Origin: Candidatus Falkowbacteria bacterium S5_I03
Lineage (GTDB): Bacteria; Patescibacteriota; Patescibacteriia; Patescibacteriales; UBA12465
Reading direction: 5' to 3'
NCBI GenBank assembly: GCA_019248265.1
Contig: JAEHGX010000006.1
Location: 1 to 64,000, forward strand
DNA: 64,000 nucleotides
Part shown: piece by piece, positions 1-9,433 of the stretch
How the letters are laid out: each line of letters starts with the position of its first letter
How positions within the stretch are numbered: position 1 is the first letter of the stretch
Notes under the pieces: model-generated
The model's input: the letters and a program-made list of their open reading frames with translations, nothing else
What the model was told of the DNA's origin: nothing
Database searches by the model: none
Made by a program: the position numbers and the translations under genes

Positions 1-1776
1 TAATTTATATAAACCAAAGTTACTATTCATTTTTTTTACCAGCGACATTTTAAGTTCATAGGGCAAGAGTTTGCGCTCATTGAGATAATTTACATCCTCT
101 TCCTTCAAATAAAAATTATAATAATAAACCGGATAATAGTTAACTAATTTAGAAACGGCGGTTAACATTTCCGCGTCGGGGATTGTGCCCATAATTACCC
201 GGCGATCAGGAAAGAAAAACTTATCATAATACCTAGTAATAATCACTGAATTATTTTCCGTTAAGCTAAAGATGCGTTTTGCGTTATCCTTCTCTGCCAG
301 ATTATTATAATAAAGATAGGCCAAGCCTTCTTCCGAGCCGTACAAAACAAATAAAATACTGGCGGCGGAAATAATAAGCACCGCTGAAGCTTGGATGCCG
401 CCGATAATAATTCTTTTCCAGCGTCTTTTAGGATGGTCGCCGGAAAACATTATCGCTTGTGAAAATCTGGTAATCGCCAATGCGGCAATCGGCATCATCA
501 TTAAGTAAATCGGCAACCAATAGCGGGTATAAGAATTCCCGATAGTAAAACGATTGGGATCGGGATTATCATTAAATTTCCAAGAACCATAATAAAAAAT
601 CAAAATCGCGCTAATAATCGCAAACGCCAAAAAATAAGCCAAATATTTTTTTTGAAATTTACGGATATTCAAGACCAAAATTATTAGACAGCCCAATAAA
701 AAAGCGCCTAACAAGACCGGAAACATTTCCAAAATATAATGCCGCGCCATACTGACGGATTGGTCCTTATTAAATCCAAAATAAAAAATATTGCGATAAA
801 TCGTTTCCAGGTAGGCGCCATATTTATTGTCGCCGCTGAAAAAAGACTTAACCATCTGGGAGCCGGTTTTGGATAAATCATCAAGCGAGCGATTCATTTC
901 GTTATAACCGCCATAAATCGGAGCCGAATATAAAGCTTGGTTAAAATAAGCATTCGGCAAAATTGCCAAAAACAAGCCGCACAAGATTAAAATTAATTTA
1001 ATAATTCCCAGGCGCCTAGCATAAAATAGCCAGACCACGAAAGCCGCCGGGGCTAGCCATAAAATTTCTGAGGACCTAGTTATCAGCGCCAAACCAAAAA
1101 ACCCTCCGCTGATAAAGGCGGCTAACATTTGCCACCAAATTTTCAAATCAAGTTTAAAGGTTAAAAACTTCTTATAGACGGAAATTTTAAGAGCTTCTGG
1201 TGATTCTTCCGGTTTTTTCTTTCTGCTTCCTGCCGCTAAAACGATAAAATAAACGGCCGCCACAACCAAGACTATAAATAAAACATTATGAAACATGCTC
1301 CTAACGGTATAATAAACATAGACCGGAAAAGTCGCCAATAAAAAAGCGGAGATAAGAGCAATGCGATCAGAAAATACTTTTTTAATCAGAGCATAAAAAA
1401 TAATTATTCCCAGAGCCGCAAAGAACGGTGTCAAAAAAGGAATAACCGCCGAACCAAAAATCGAACCAATTTCCCCGTACATTAAAATTATTCCCAAAAA
1501 ACTCACCGGCTTCAACCAGCCGGCATCGCTGCGAACGCTTCGCGGCATTACCATATTATCGCCGATAATGGCCGCCGTATCAAAATAAGCCAGACTTTCT
1601 CCCTGGCTAAAGCGCTTAGCAAAAAAATAATTGGCAGTTTCGTCGGGCGAAGACCATTTAGTATAGTCGGGGCTTTGAGTAAAATAATTAAAACTGGAAG
1701 TTGCCACGAAAAAAACAGTCGCCAAAACAACGACCAGCGCAATATTTATATGGGATTTAATCTTTATTTTCATCAT
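1..1776 (-). CDS. GT-C-like polytopic membrane protein, 3' end cut by window edge
   Basis: An uninterrupted reading frame of 592 codons runs from ATG at 1776 to the window edge without a stop, so the C-terminus is missing. The protein has an N-terminal membrane segment (about residues 9-26), a first extracytoplasmic loop with an acidic Asp-Glu pair (about residues 43-44, in 'SSPDETANYF'), then many hydrophobic segments with Arg/Lys-rich turns, and a soluble C-terminal part. This is the architecture of GT-C (ArnT/PMT-like) glycosyltransferases that use polyprenyl-phosphate sugars. That role is inferred from topology and the acidic loop. A second ATG directly follows the first (1773). It is divergent from the next gene. 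Confidence 0.6.
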   Translation of the reverse strand, partial: MMKIKIKSHINIALVVVLATVFFVATSSFNYFTQSPDYTKWSSPDETANYFFAKRFSQGESLAYFDTAAIIGDNMVMPRSVRSDAGWLKPVSFLGIILMYGEIGSIFGSAVIPFLTPFFAALGIIIFYALIKKVFSDRIALISAFLLATFPVYVYYTVRSMFHNVLFIVLVVAAVYFIVLAAGSRKKKPEESPEALKISVYKKFLTFKLDLKIWWQMLAAFISGGFFGLALITRSSEILWLAPAAFVVWLFYARRLGIIKLILILCGLFLAILPNAYFNQALYSAPIYGGYNEMNRSLDDLSKTGSQMVKSFFSGDNKYGAYLETIYRNIFYFGFNKDQSVSMARHYILEMFPVLLGAFLLGCLIILVLNIRKFQKKYLAYFLAFAIISAILIFYYGSWKFNDNPDPNRFTIGNSYTRYWLPIYLMMMPIAALAITRFSQAIMFSGDHPKRRWKRIIIGGIQASAVLIISAASILFVLYGSEEGLAYLYYNNLAEKDNAKRIFSLTENNSVIITRYYDKFFFPDRRVIMGTIPDAEMLTAVSKLVNYYPVYYYNFYLKEEDVNYLNERKLLPYELKMSLVKKMNSNFGLYKL

Positions 1777-1793
1777 TTTAATGTTATCCGAAA

Positions 1794-1823
1794 TTGCCAA
1801 TTTTAGCAAGAATTTGCTATCAT
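1794..1823 (+). promoter_or_regulatory. putative sigma70-like promoter of the following membrane-protein gene
   Basis: TTGCCA (1794-1799) and TATCAT (1818-1823) are separated by 18 bp. Transcription would start near 1830, so the downstream ATG at 1836 would be almost leaderless. This favours the ATG at 1836 over the in-frame TTG at 1794, which is part of the -35 box. Confidence 0.35.
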
Positions 1824-1835
1824 ATAAACAACGAT

Positions 1836-3812
1836 ATGGGCCACCTAAAACAAGCAAAAATAAGCCAAAACCTAGGAATTTTAGCCGCCTTGCTAATATT
1901 TTTTAGCGCGGCTATTTATTATTTTTATCAGCTGAATCTTGGGGCAGTGATAGCAACAATTATTTTATCTATAATTAGCCTAATTTTTTTAAATAAATAC
2001 CAAGCACTAGCCAGCGACAAAAACCCCGATTTAACTGAAAAAGCTGATACGAAGCAACAAAAAATATCAAAAACGGCCATTATTTATTTAATATTGCTAG
2101 CGGCCGCCGCCTGGGAATTAATTCAAGGCCGCAGTGGTCGACCGCTGATATCGCCCTGGGAGGTCGTAAGCGGCCATTTCTTCTGGTTTTACGCCATTAG
2201 CTCCATAACCTTAATAATCTCGCTGATGAGTGCCAGGTTGACTCAAGGGACCAAATTAATATTAATTAGCGGCCATTATTTTTTAAGCCTCTCCGTAGCC
2301 GCCATCGTCTATAAAGTTGGCTATGGCTTCGACCCCTTCATCCATCAGGCCGCCATGGAAATAATTAACCAGGCGGGTTTTATTTCCCCAAAAACGCCAT
2401 ATTATCTCGGTGAGTATGGACTCATTATAATTATCCATAAGCTCTTAGGTATTTCTATTTATACTCTCAGCAAATTTTTAGTACCCTTGGCTGCCGCCTG
2501 CTTTTTGCCAAAAGCGATTTATCAATTATTTAAATTCTTGAACCCCGGAGATGAAAAAAATAATGCCATAAATTTTTTAGGAACGCTAATTACCATTACT
2601 TTAAGCCTACCATTATTTATTGTCAGCACTCCTCAAAATTTTAGTTACATATTTGTCATCCTTGCGGTTATCAGCGGCCTGACGCGCCAAAGAAAAGCCG
2701 AAACTCTAATTTTCTCGCTGGCCGCAGCGGCTATCCATCCTATTTCCGGCATTCCAGTATTAATTTGGAGTGCTTGGCTGATATTCAAAAATCATTTTCA
2801 AAAATTAAAGATAAAATTCCAAAAAATTATTTCCGCTCTTATTTTATCAGGCGGAGCAATTATTTTGCCGTTGGCTCTATTTATAATCAGCGGCGGTAAA
2901 ATAACTAATTTAAAATTTAATTTAACAGTCCTAGGAACGACTCTGCAAGATATTTTTAAATTAGCGGCTGCCGGCCAAGAAAATTGGTTGTTGAATACAA
3001 CCTATTTTATTTTTTACAATTACAAACTGTTAATAATTGCCTTAATTACTGCCGGAATAATTATTTTTTATCAAAAAAAACAAACTAAACTTTCCGAGAA
3101 TGGAAGACATGCAATCCGCGGCATTTTATCAATTAATGCTTCTTTAATTTTAGCTTTTATTTTCAGCACCCAAATAACTTTCGGGCAAATAATCGCCTAT
3201 GAACAAGATGGTTATTCTAAGCGCATTCTTAACATTATTGTTATTTTTTTCCTGCCCTTTATCGCCCTGGCGATTAATTGGTTGATTATCAGAATAAGCT
3301 CTCAAAAAGAAAATCTATTAAAATTTATTTGGCTAAGCCTAGCTGTCGCCTTTATCACTATTTCCCTATACACGGCCTACCCGCGCTTTGATAAATATTT
3401 TAACTCCCGCGGCTACAGTACTAGTATTTTTGATTTAGAAGCTGTTCAAAAAATAGCGGCGGAGACTAAACAGCCCTATATTGTTCTAGCCAACCAACAA
3501 GTTTCTGCCGGCGCGCTAAAACTTTTAGGATTCAATCACTATTTTAAAACCTCCAAAGACGAAGAAATTTATTTTTATCCAATTCCGACCGGAGGCACCT
3601 TATATCAATATTTTTTGGATATGGTTTATAAAAGTCCCAACCGCAAAACCATGTTAAATGCCATGGATACGGCCGGGACTGACGAAGCTTATTTGGTTAT
3701 CAATAAATATTGGAACGAAAGCGGCAAGATAATTGCTGCCGCTAAATTAAGCGCCGATTCTTGGAGCGTAATCGGTAATAATGAGGTCTTTATTTTCAAA
3801 TACAAACGCTAG
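1836..3812 (+). CDS. large polytopic membrane protein, possible GT-C-type glycosyltransferase
   Basis: The 658-residue protein starts at ATG 1836; an in-frame TTG at 1794 would add 14 residues but overlaps a likely promoter. It has roughly a dozen hydrophobic segments over residues 15-540 and a soluble C-terminal domain of about 130 residues. No family motif was recognised. The acidic 'FDPFIHQAA' segment after a membrane helix, followed by many helices and a soluble tail, resembles polytopic GT-C or polymer-export proteins. It is divergent from the GT-C-like gene at the left edge and convergent with the DUF3160 gene (1 bp gap), so it is transcribed alone. Function is unassigned. Confidence 0.55.
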   Translation: MGHLKQAKISQNLGILAALLIFFSAAIYYFYQLNLGAVIATIILSIISLIFLNKYQALASDKNPDLTEKADTKQQKISKTAIIYLILLAAAAWELIQGRSGRPLISPWEVVSGHFFWFYAISSITLIISLMSARLTQGTKLILISGHYFLSLSVAAIVYKVGYGFDPFIHQAAMEIINQAGFISPKTPYYLGEYGLIIIIHKLLGISIYTLSKFLVPLAAACFLPKAIYQLFKFLNPGDEKNNAINFLGTLITITLSLPLFIVSTPQNFSYIFVILAVISGLTRQRKAETLIFSLAAAAIHPISGIPVLIWSAWLIFKNHFQKLKIKFQKIISALILSGGAIILPLALFIISGGKITNLKFNLTVLGTTLQDIFKLAAAGQENWLLNTTYFIFYNYKLLIIALITAGIIIFYQKKQTKLSENGRHAIRGILSINASLILAFIFSTQITFGQIIAYEQDGYSKRILNIIVIFFLPFIALAINWLIIRISSQKENLLKFIWLSLAVAFITISLYTAYPRFDKYFNSRGYSTSIFDLEAVQKIAAETKQPYIVLANQQVSAGALKLLGFNHYFKTSKDEEIYFYPIPTGGTLYQYFLDMVYKSPNRKTMLNAMDTAGTDEAYLVINKYWNESGKIIAAAKLSADSWSVIGNNEVFIFKYKR

Positions 3813-3813
3813 C

Positions 3814-6192
3814 TTAACGGCTTTCTTGAAAATCCCATACCGGTCCGACCGAAATTACTTTATTGCCTTGCGATTCATGGACTAAAACTTTCAATCTTAT
3901 TTTTTCTAAACTCTCCTTAATCGTGGTTTTGCTAGGAGAAGTAAGCGACAAGACTCGGCTAGCCCGAGTTTTTTGATCAACGGTGAACTTCCTGGCAAAG
4001 TCGGTAATAGTTGCGCTGTCGCGCTCGTCAAGCTCTTCCGAGGTCAGCTCTTTGATAATAATTTCACGAATATCTTTCAAATCATTATCAATATCTTGAA
4101 GATTTTTAGCGGCTGAATTTAGTTCTTCATTAAGACGAAGGGCGGTAAACATCTGCGCCAACATATTATTAGTCGCGATTAGTTCATTTACCAGCGGCAA
4201 ATTCGGCTCCACATAAACATTTTCATTATACTGGGAAAAATTACCCAAACTCTGTCCGGTGAAAACCGGAGTTACCGAAAACTTTTCCAGCGGCAGCTGC
4301 AAATTAACCCAGGCAGCGGAAGCGGTTTCTAAATTCTGCGCCGCCCACTGACTGGAAGCGGCAAAAATCGGCATTTTTTTAGAATCCGAATTTAACACCG
4401 ATTTCATAATACTTAAGGTTGACCAGTAATTAGAGGTGTGCCACAACGAAACGTCGCTGAGCCCGGCAACCAAACCGGCGGCCTCTTTTTGATAATTACT
4501 ATATCTGGTATTCCTATCAAATGTAGTATTGCCAGAGAGCGGATAAATTAAATTTATAATATCCAAAGAAAAGCCGTTGCAGCGCCGAATAGTTTTTTGA
4601 TAATCGCAAGCAGTAATATCGCCGACTACCTTAGTTGAAGTTCCTTGATAACTACCGACTAAAGGCCAGGTTAAACGATTAAAAATATAATCATTGGGCC
4701 AATAAGGTTCCGCTAGCATCTTAAATCCGATTGTCGGCCTAAAGTTAGCGTCGGTTTTACTGATTGCGCCTTGGATAGTTTTATAATCATGGGCAAAAAG
4801 TTGATTTTTTAATTTTTCTAAATTAGCCGGTGCTTCCGGATTGCTATCAGCGAACAAATCATCAACACTATAATTATCACCGAATAAAGCCACCAGGGAA
4901 TCGTGATAATTAACATAATCTATCTCATCACGCAAACCCTTAAAAAAAGCCATGAGTTTATATATTTTCGCCCAACGGTTTTTTAAGTCAGGGCGGCTGG
5001 AGAAATCAGTACTTATCAAGCTGGCGGCAATCATGCTTAAACGCCAATCTTCTTTATCCAAAAGACAATTAGGGCAGGCGCTACTTTGGTATTCTAAGGG
5101 GAAAGCGGAACTAAGCCACTTAGTCGCCAAGTAAAAATTATTAAGCTTAGCATCAATTTTATACTCAGCCGGAACATTGAAATCGGCGTAGTTTTTTTTA
5201 TAAAGCAAGTTAGGGGATTTAATATTTTGCTTGCCTTCTTTAATTAAGGCGAGCTCCTTGGCAACATCATCCTTCAAGTAAGGAGGAATGGTTAAATAAA
5301 ATCTTTCCACGTCGCCGGCGCTAAATTTGCTTTTATTATCAATGGCTCCCTGGGGGGATATCTGATCAGCGTCCGGTTTTAAAAGCTCCAAGGAAACAGC
5401 AAAGAAGGCCATCTCTAAGCGCTGACCCTCTAAAATTGAGTCGTTAATATCGCCGATTGAAGCTAATCTGTTTTCATAGCGATTCTTAGCTAGATTATAA
5501 AGTTCTTTATTAATCAGCCATAAATTATCATAAAAAATATTGCTTTCAATATCCTTGAAAACACTTTTAAGAGTATTTTGATAATAATAAATTAAAAAAT
5601 CCGAAGTAATTAAAACCGGAATTTGCTTTTCATCTAGACGCTGATATATAGAATAAAAATCATTAGCTTCATTTTGCCAAGGATTTTCGATAACCGCGAA
5701 TCCGCTACTATTTAAACTGCTTATTCCCGGCTCCAAATCTAACTTACGCGATAAATCATAATAATTCATGCCGTCTTTTTTAATATTAAGCGGCAGGCTG
5801 TAATCCTCTATTTTAAAATCCAAATTATTATCAGGGGCTTTATAAAAATCAGTAAAAGCTAAATACTCTACCGCCAAATTCGATAAAGTTGAGGAGGCGG
5901 AAGAGGTGGCTGTGCCGTCAGGATTACTCAAATCCGGTAATGTGCTTGAAGAATTAAAATTATTTTCGGAAGTGGTTGTGGCTGTCGACTCTAAAGGCAC
6001 CTGCGGCTCAACTTTATATTTTTTAACAATTAAAAAAATGGCCAATGCTAAAACAAGCACCGCCAAAACTAAAGAAATAATCAAAATTATTTTCTTGATT
6101 GGCCTCTTTGATTCCGGATCTGACGGCTCGGGTGAAAATTGATATTGTTTTTCCTGTTCAGGAGTGATAACAATTGGTTGTTCAGAAAACAT
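3814..6192 (-). CDS. DUF3160 family membrane-anchored extracellular protein
   Basis: The 792-residue protein has a short cytoplasmic N-terminus, one membrane anchor (about residues 34-57), a Ser/Thr-rich linker, and a large extracytoplasmic domain. The segment 'PVLITSDFLIYYYQNTLKS' followed by an Ile-Glu-rich stretch is characteristic of DUF3160. That family is frequent in Patescibacteria and some archaea and has no known function. It starts 4 bp after mltG on the same strand, which points to the cell envelope. Many Trp and Asn residues and 'YWSTLSIMKSVL' near the C-terminal third fit the family. Confidence 0.75.
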   Translation of the reverse strand: MFSEQPIVITPEQEKQYQFSPEPSDPESKRPIKKIILIISLVLAVLVLALAIFLIVKKYKVEPQVPLESTATTTSENNFNSSSTLPDLSNPDGTATSSASSTLSNLAVEYLAFTDFYKAPDNNLDFKIEDYSLPLNIKKDGMNYYDLSRKLDLEPGISSLNSSGFAVIENPWQNEANDFYSIYQRLDEKQIPVLITSDFLIYYYQNTLKSVFKDIESNIFYDNLWLINKELYNLAKNRYENRLASIGDINDSILEGQRLEMAFFAVSLELLKPDADQISPQGAIDNKSKFSAGDVERFYLTIPPYLKDDVAKELALIKEGKQNIKSPNLLYKKNYADFNVPAEYKIDAKLNNFYLATKWLSSAFPLEYQSSACPNCLLDKEDWRLSMIAASLISTDFSSRPDLKNRWAKIYKLMAFFKGLRDEIDYVNYHDSLVALFGDNYSVDDLFADSNPEAPANLEKLKNQLFAHDYKTIQGAISKTDANFRPTIGFKMLAEPYWPNDYIFNRLTWPLVGSYQGTSTKVVGDITACDYQKTIRRCNGFSLDIINLIYPLSGNTTFDRNTRYSNYQKEAAGLVAGLSDVSLWHTSNYWSTLSIMKSVLNSDSKKMPIFAASSQWAAQNLETASAAWVNLQLPLEKFSVTPVFTGQSLGNFSQYNENVYVEPNLPLVNELIATNNMLAQMFTALRLNEELNSAAKNLQDIDNDLKDIREIIIKELTSEELDERDSATITDFARKFTVDQKTRASRVLSLTSPSKTTIKESLEKIRLKVLVHESQGNKVISVGPVWDFQESR

Positions 6193-6196
6193 ATTT

Positions 6197-7132
6197 TTAT
6201 TTCAAATATTTATACTTGTTATTTAAATGCTCTTCGTAAGTTTTAGCATAATAAATATTTTTACCGTCGCGACTGGTCAAAAAATAATTATAATCGGTTT
6301 TAAGCGGATAAATCGCCGCCTCTAAAGCTCGTAGACCAGGATTGCAAATCGGTGTCGGCGGCAAACCTTTATATTTATAACTATTATAGGGGGAGTCTAG
6401 CTCCAAATCGGAGCCGGAATGAGTCGGATTGCTATCATTTAACAAATACGAAAGGGTGGCGTCTGATTGCAGGGCCTGGCCGGTCTTTAGACGCCCCCAA
6501 AAAATATCAGAAACAATTCGTGCATCCCTATTTTCCGAATCAGCATAATTAATCAGCGCTTCTTTTTCTATCAAAGAAGCCATAATCACAATTTCGTAAA
6601 TTGTTTTTCCTTGAGCCGCAATATCGGAGCGCATTTGCGGAGTTAATTTGTTGTCAAAATTGCTTAACATTTTATAAACGATGTCCGTAGTGGAAGCATC
6701 GGCATAAACTCGATAAGTGTCGGGGAAAAGAAAGCCTTCTAAACTGTAATAATCGGGCTTATCTTGCAAAAAACTAAACTTGTCGGAAAAATCCATCGGC
6801 CTATCCGAGTTTTTAAGAGTGCGGTAATCTAGCTTGGAAATACCAATAACTTTATCCAAATCTTCACGCGACCACTTTCCGAAAGAAAGTAGATAATTAT
6901 CAACATCCTCGACAGTCCAGCCTTCCAAAATTTTAATAGTTTCTTCCGGCCGATAAACTACATCACTGGGTTTTTGGCGTTTCTCGCGAGCATCTATCCA
7001 GCTTTCAATAAATGTCGGCAAATAAGTCTTATTCTTTTTAACAACTTCGCGGTAAAAAGGTTTTGCCAAAAGAGCCAACACTAAAATAATAGCGGCGACG
7101 AGAATCAATTTTAATGTTAAAGGCTTATCCAT
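6197..7132 (-). CDS. mltG: endolytic murein transglycosylase MltG
   Basis: MltG cleaves nascent peptidoglycan strands and so sets glycan chain length at the outer face of the membrane. The 311-residue protein has one N-terminal membrane anchor (residues 7-23) and the YceG-like domain. The signature 'ASLIEKEA' places the catalytic Glu at residue 189 (E. coli Glu218 by motif). 'LEGFLFPDTY', 'LQSDATLSY' and 'GLPPTPICNPG' are the other conserved blocks. It lies between a cytidylyltransferase-fold gene (2 bp upstream) and the DUF3160 gene (4 bp downstream), forming a three-gene envelope operon. Length is close to the usual 330-340. Confidence 0.93.
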   Translation of the reverse strand: MDKPLTLKLILVAAIILVLALLAKPFYREVVKKNKTYLPTFIESWIDAREKRQKPSDVVYRPEETIKILEGWTVEDVDNYLLSFGKWSREDLDKVIGISKLDYRTLKNSDRPMDFSDKFSFLQDKPDYYSLEGFLFPDTYRVYADASTTDIVYKMLSNFDNKLTPQMRSDIAAQGKTIYEIVIMASLIEKEALINYADSENRDARIVSDIFWGRLKTGQALQSDATLSYLLNDSNPTHSGSDLELDSPYNSYKYKGLPPTPICNPGLRALEAAIYPLKTDYNYFLTSRDGKNIYYAKTYEEHLNNKYKYLK

Positions 7133-7134
7133 AA

Positions 7135-7629
7135 TTATTTTTTAGAAGCCGCCTTAGCTTGTTCATCTAATTTGGCTTTCTCCGCCTTTAAAATGGCGGC
7201 GCGGGCAATCAATTCCGAACTGGCTCTAATTTTTTTGCCCAAGCCATCAACCATCTCAATTCCAAATTTTTTACAAATCGGATACTCAGGAACATCGCCG
7301 ATGCTATGGCGGTCGCCGCCATTAGCAAAAATATTTGGTTTAATTTTAGTCAAAGAGCGGCACACCGTTTTATCTTTATCAATCGACAAAAAAACCTCAT
7401 CAACTCCTTTTAGGGCGCCAATGACTCGCATTCTATCGGCTTCCGACATAAAAGGCACACTACCTTTAAGTTTTACTTGCTTATCATTGTTAACAATAAC
7501 CACTAGCTTGTCCCCTAGCTTAGCCGCTTTGGCAATCATATCTAAATGGCCGACGTGAAGCGGATTAAAATAGCCGGAAACAACAACTACGACCGGCTTT
7601 TTCTTAGATGCTTTTTTAGCAGTATTCAT
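7135..7629 (-). CDS. cytidylyltransferase-fold nucleotidyltransferase (RfaE/TagD-like)
   Basis: The 164-residue protein has the nucleotidyltransferase HxGH motif (His25-Val-Gly-His28 in 'FNPLHVGHLD') and a late 'RASSELI' block that corresponds to the family's ISSTxI-type nucleotide contact. Such enzymes join a nucleotide to a sugar phosphate or polyol phosphate (heptose 1-phosphate adenylyltransferase, glycerol-3-phosphate cytidylyltransferase). The substrate cannot be told from sequence. The Lys/Ala-rich C-terminal tail is an extension. It is the first gene of an operon with mltG and DUF3160, suggesting a cell-surface polymer precursor. Confidence 0.75.
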   Translation of the reverse strand: MNTAKKASKKKPVVVVVSGYFNPLHVGHLDMIAKAAKLGDKLVVIVNNDKQVKLKGSVPFMSEADRMRVIGALKGVDEVFLSIDKDKTVCRSLTKIKPNIFANGGDRHSIGDVPEYPICKKFGIEMVDGLGKKIRASSELIARAAILKAEKAKLDEQAKAASKK

Positions 7630-7746
7630 ATTTAAGGAATTTATTTTTAATGATTATATTATAGCAAAAAATTGAACAGATTAAAACAAAAGCGGGGGTT
7701 TATTTATCGACATATTTAGGGTAAAATAAGAATATAATAAAAATAT

Positions 7747-8544
7747 ATGACTATCATCCAATCCCTTATTCTCGGTCTAATTGAAGGTTTGACGGAATTT
7801 CTGCCGATTTCCTCAACGGCCCATCTGATTATTACTGCCAATTGGTTAAAAATCCCGGATTCAGAATCCCTAAAAAGCTTTCTAATTGCCATTCAACTGG
7901 GGGCAATTTTGTCAGTGGCAGTTTTATATGCCAAAACCATCATTAAAAATCCAAAATTAATTTGGAAAATTGCTGCCGCTTTTATCCCGACCTCAATTAT
8001 CGGCCTCGCGGCTTATAAGCTGGTAAAGGGTTATCTGATGGAAAGCCTGCCAATAATTGCCGGGGCTCTCATCATTGGCGGCTTGATTCTAATTATTTTG
8101 GAAAAATATTTTTCCAAAAAAGCGCTAGCGAGCACCGTTATTAAACAACCAAATGAAGCCGAACTAAGCGCGATTACTTACCGCCAAGCGGCTATTATCG
8201 GCGCTTGCCAGGCTCTAGCCGTTGTTCCTGGCGTTTCCCGCTCCGCAGCGACCATTATGGGCGGCTTATCATTAGGCATCTCCCGCAAGAATATTATTGA
8301 ATTTTCCTTTTTATTGGCCATGCCAACCATGTTGGCCGCCACCGCCTTCGATTTATACAAAAATCCCCCAATACTAAATAACCAAGAGATTATCGTTTGG
8401 GGGCTAGGTTTTGTGATGGCTTTTATAACCGCAATTTTGGGAATTAAGTTCTTTTTGCGCTATATTCAAAAAAATAACTTTATTATTTTTGGCTGGTATC
8501 GAATTATTATAGGCTTGATTATAATCGCTTGGTTATATATCTAA
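7747..8544 (+). CDS. uppP: undecaprenyl-diphosphatase UppP (BacA)
   Basis: UppP dephosphorylates undecaprenyl pyrophosphate to recycle the lipid carrier for peptidoglycan and other surface polymers. The 265-residue integral membrane protein shows both family signatures: 'EGLTEFLPISSTAHL' near residues 14-28, containing the catalytic Glu and Ser residues, and 'VPGVSRSAATI' near residues 159-169, with the essential Arg. About eight hydrophobic segments are visible. Length equals the family norm. The gene is divergent from the nucleotidyltransferase operon and convergent with an EEP-family gene one base downstream, so it is a single-gene unit. Confidence 0.96.
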   Translation: MTIIQSLILGLIEGLTEFLPISSTAHLIITANWLKIPDSESLKSFLIAIQLGAILSVAVLYAKTIIKNPKLIWKIAAAFIPTSIIGLAAYKLVKGYLMESLPIIAGALIIGGLILIILEKYFSKKALASTVIKQPNEAELSAITYRQAAIIGACQALAVVPGVSRSAATIMGGLSLGISRKNIIEFSFLLAMPTMLAATAFDLYKNPPILNNQEIIVWGLGFVMAFITAILGIKFFLRYIQKNNFIIFGWYRIIIGLIIIAWLYI

Positions 8545-8545
8545 A

Positions 8546-9307
8546 TTATTTGAAATCTAACATTAATGGTAAGTGATCAGAAACATCATCTTGAAAAACT
8601 TTAAAATCTGCCACGTCAATACCAGTCGACACTAAAATATAATCAGCAAATCTCGGCCCATTTTCATAAAACTTACTACGAGTAGACTGAATATTATATT
8701 CTTTTACTAGGTTCTTCATTCCCTGCTCCAAAATAGCAATACTCTCGCCATCAGGCAGCAAATTAAAATCTCCGCAAATTATTTGTTTGCCATTTTTTGT
8801 AGCCAAAAAATCTTTTATTTTTTTAGATTGGATAAACCGCTCCGGGGTATCCATTTTTTTTGTCTCTTTTTGCCAAAGCCCATGAAGATTAGCAACAGTT
8901 AACGTCTCATCATTAATTTCTAAATCAATCCATTGGAGATTGCCTGTTATTTTACCGCCATTACTAGTGTTATGCGGGGTCTCGTCATAGCAACGAAATC
9001 CGCCGTTATCTTTTACTTTAATATCTTCCCTAATAAAAATAGCTTGACCACCGGCAAACTCTATCGGTTCACTTTCAAAATGCTTCGTTGAAGAAATATG
9101 TTTATACGCGACAAACTCTGAAAGCAATAAGGATATTTCGTAGAAAAGATTTTCTCTGGCTTTAGCGACCGGTGTTAATTTAGGACTATCTCCAAAAAGC
9201 ATCTCCTGAAAACAAAAAATATCAATTTCCGAAGAATGTGTTTTGATAAATTCAATTAGGGGTTCATAGACAACCCCTCCCCAGAGATTTAAAGTAATTA
9301 ACTTCAT
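8546..9307 (-). CDS. endonuclease/exonuclease/phosphatase (EEP) family protein
   Basis: The 253-residue soluble protein shows the EEP-fold metal-site series in order: 'LITLNLWGG' (Asn), 'CFQEML' (Glu, residue about 35), 'ICGDFNLLPDG' (Asp-x-Asn), 'FADYILVS' (Asp) and the terminal 'VSDHLPLML' (Asp-His). These residues bind Mg2+ and activate water in DNase I-like nucleases and in sphingomyelinase or inositol phosphatases. No signal peptide is seen, so it is likely cytoplasmic. The substrate is unknown. It overlaps neither neighbour; it converges with uppP and lies downstream of a terminator, so it is probably transcribed alone. Confidence 0.8.
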   Translation of the reverse strand: MKLITLNLWGGVVYEPLIEFIKTHSSEIDIFCFQEMLFGDSPKLTPVAKARENLFYEISLLLSEFVAYKHISSTKHFESEPIEFAGGQAIFIREDIKVKDNGGFRCYDETPHNTSNGGKITGNLQWIDLEINDETLTVANLHGLWQKETKKMDTPERFIQSKKIKDFLATKNGKQIICGDFNLLPDGESIAILEQGMKNLVKEYNIQSTRSKFYENGPRFADYILVSTGIDVADFKVFQDDVSDHLPLMLDFK

Positions 9308-9391
9308 GTCATTATAAAAATATTTATTAAAAAATCATCTCATCTAATTAAAAGTATCATAAAATAAGGGAAAAATCAAAATTGCCCGCAA

Positions 9392-9416
9392 AAAAACCGC
9401 TTTATAGGCGGTTTTT
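9392..9416 (-). terminator. intrinsic terminator of the carbonic-anhydrase-like gene / atp operon
   Basis: On the minus strand a 9-bp stem (AAAAACCGC paired with GCGGTTTTT, loop of 7) is followed by a T run. It lies 18 bp past the stop codon of the preceding minus-strand gene and is the first terminator after the whole atp operon. Confidence 0.8.
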
Positions 9417-9433
9417 AAATCCAGTTTTTAGAG

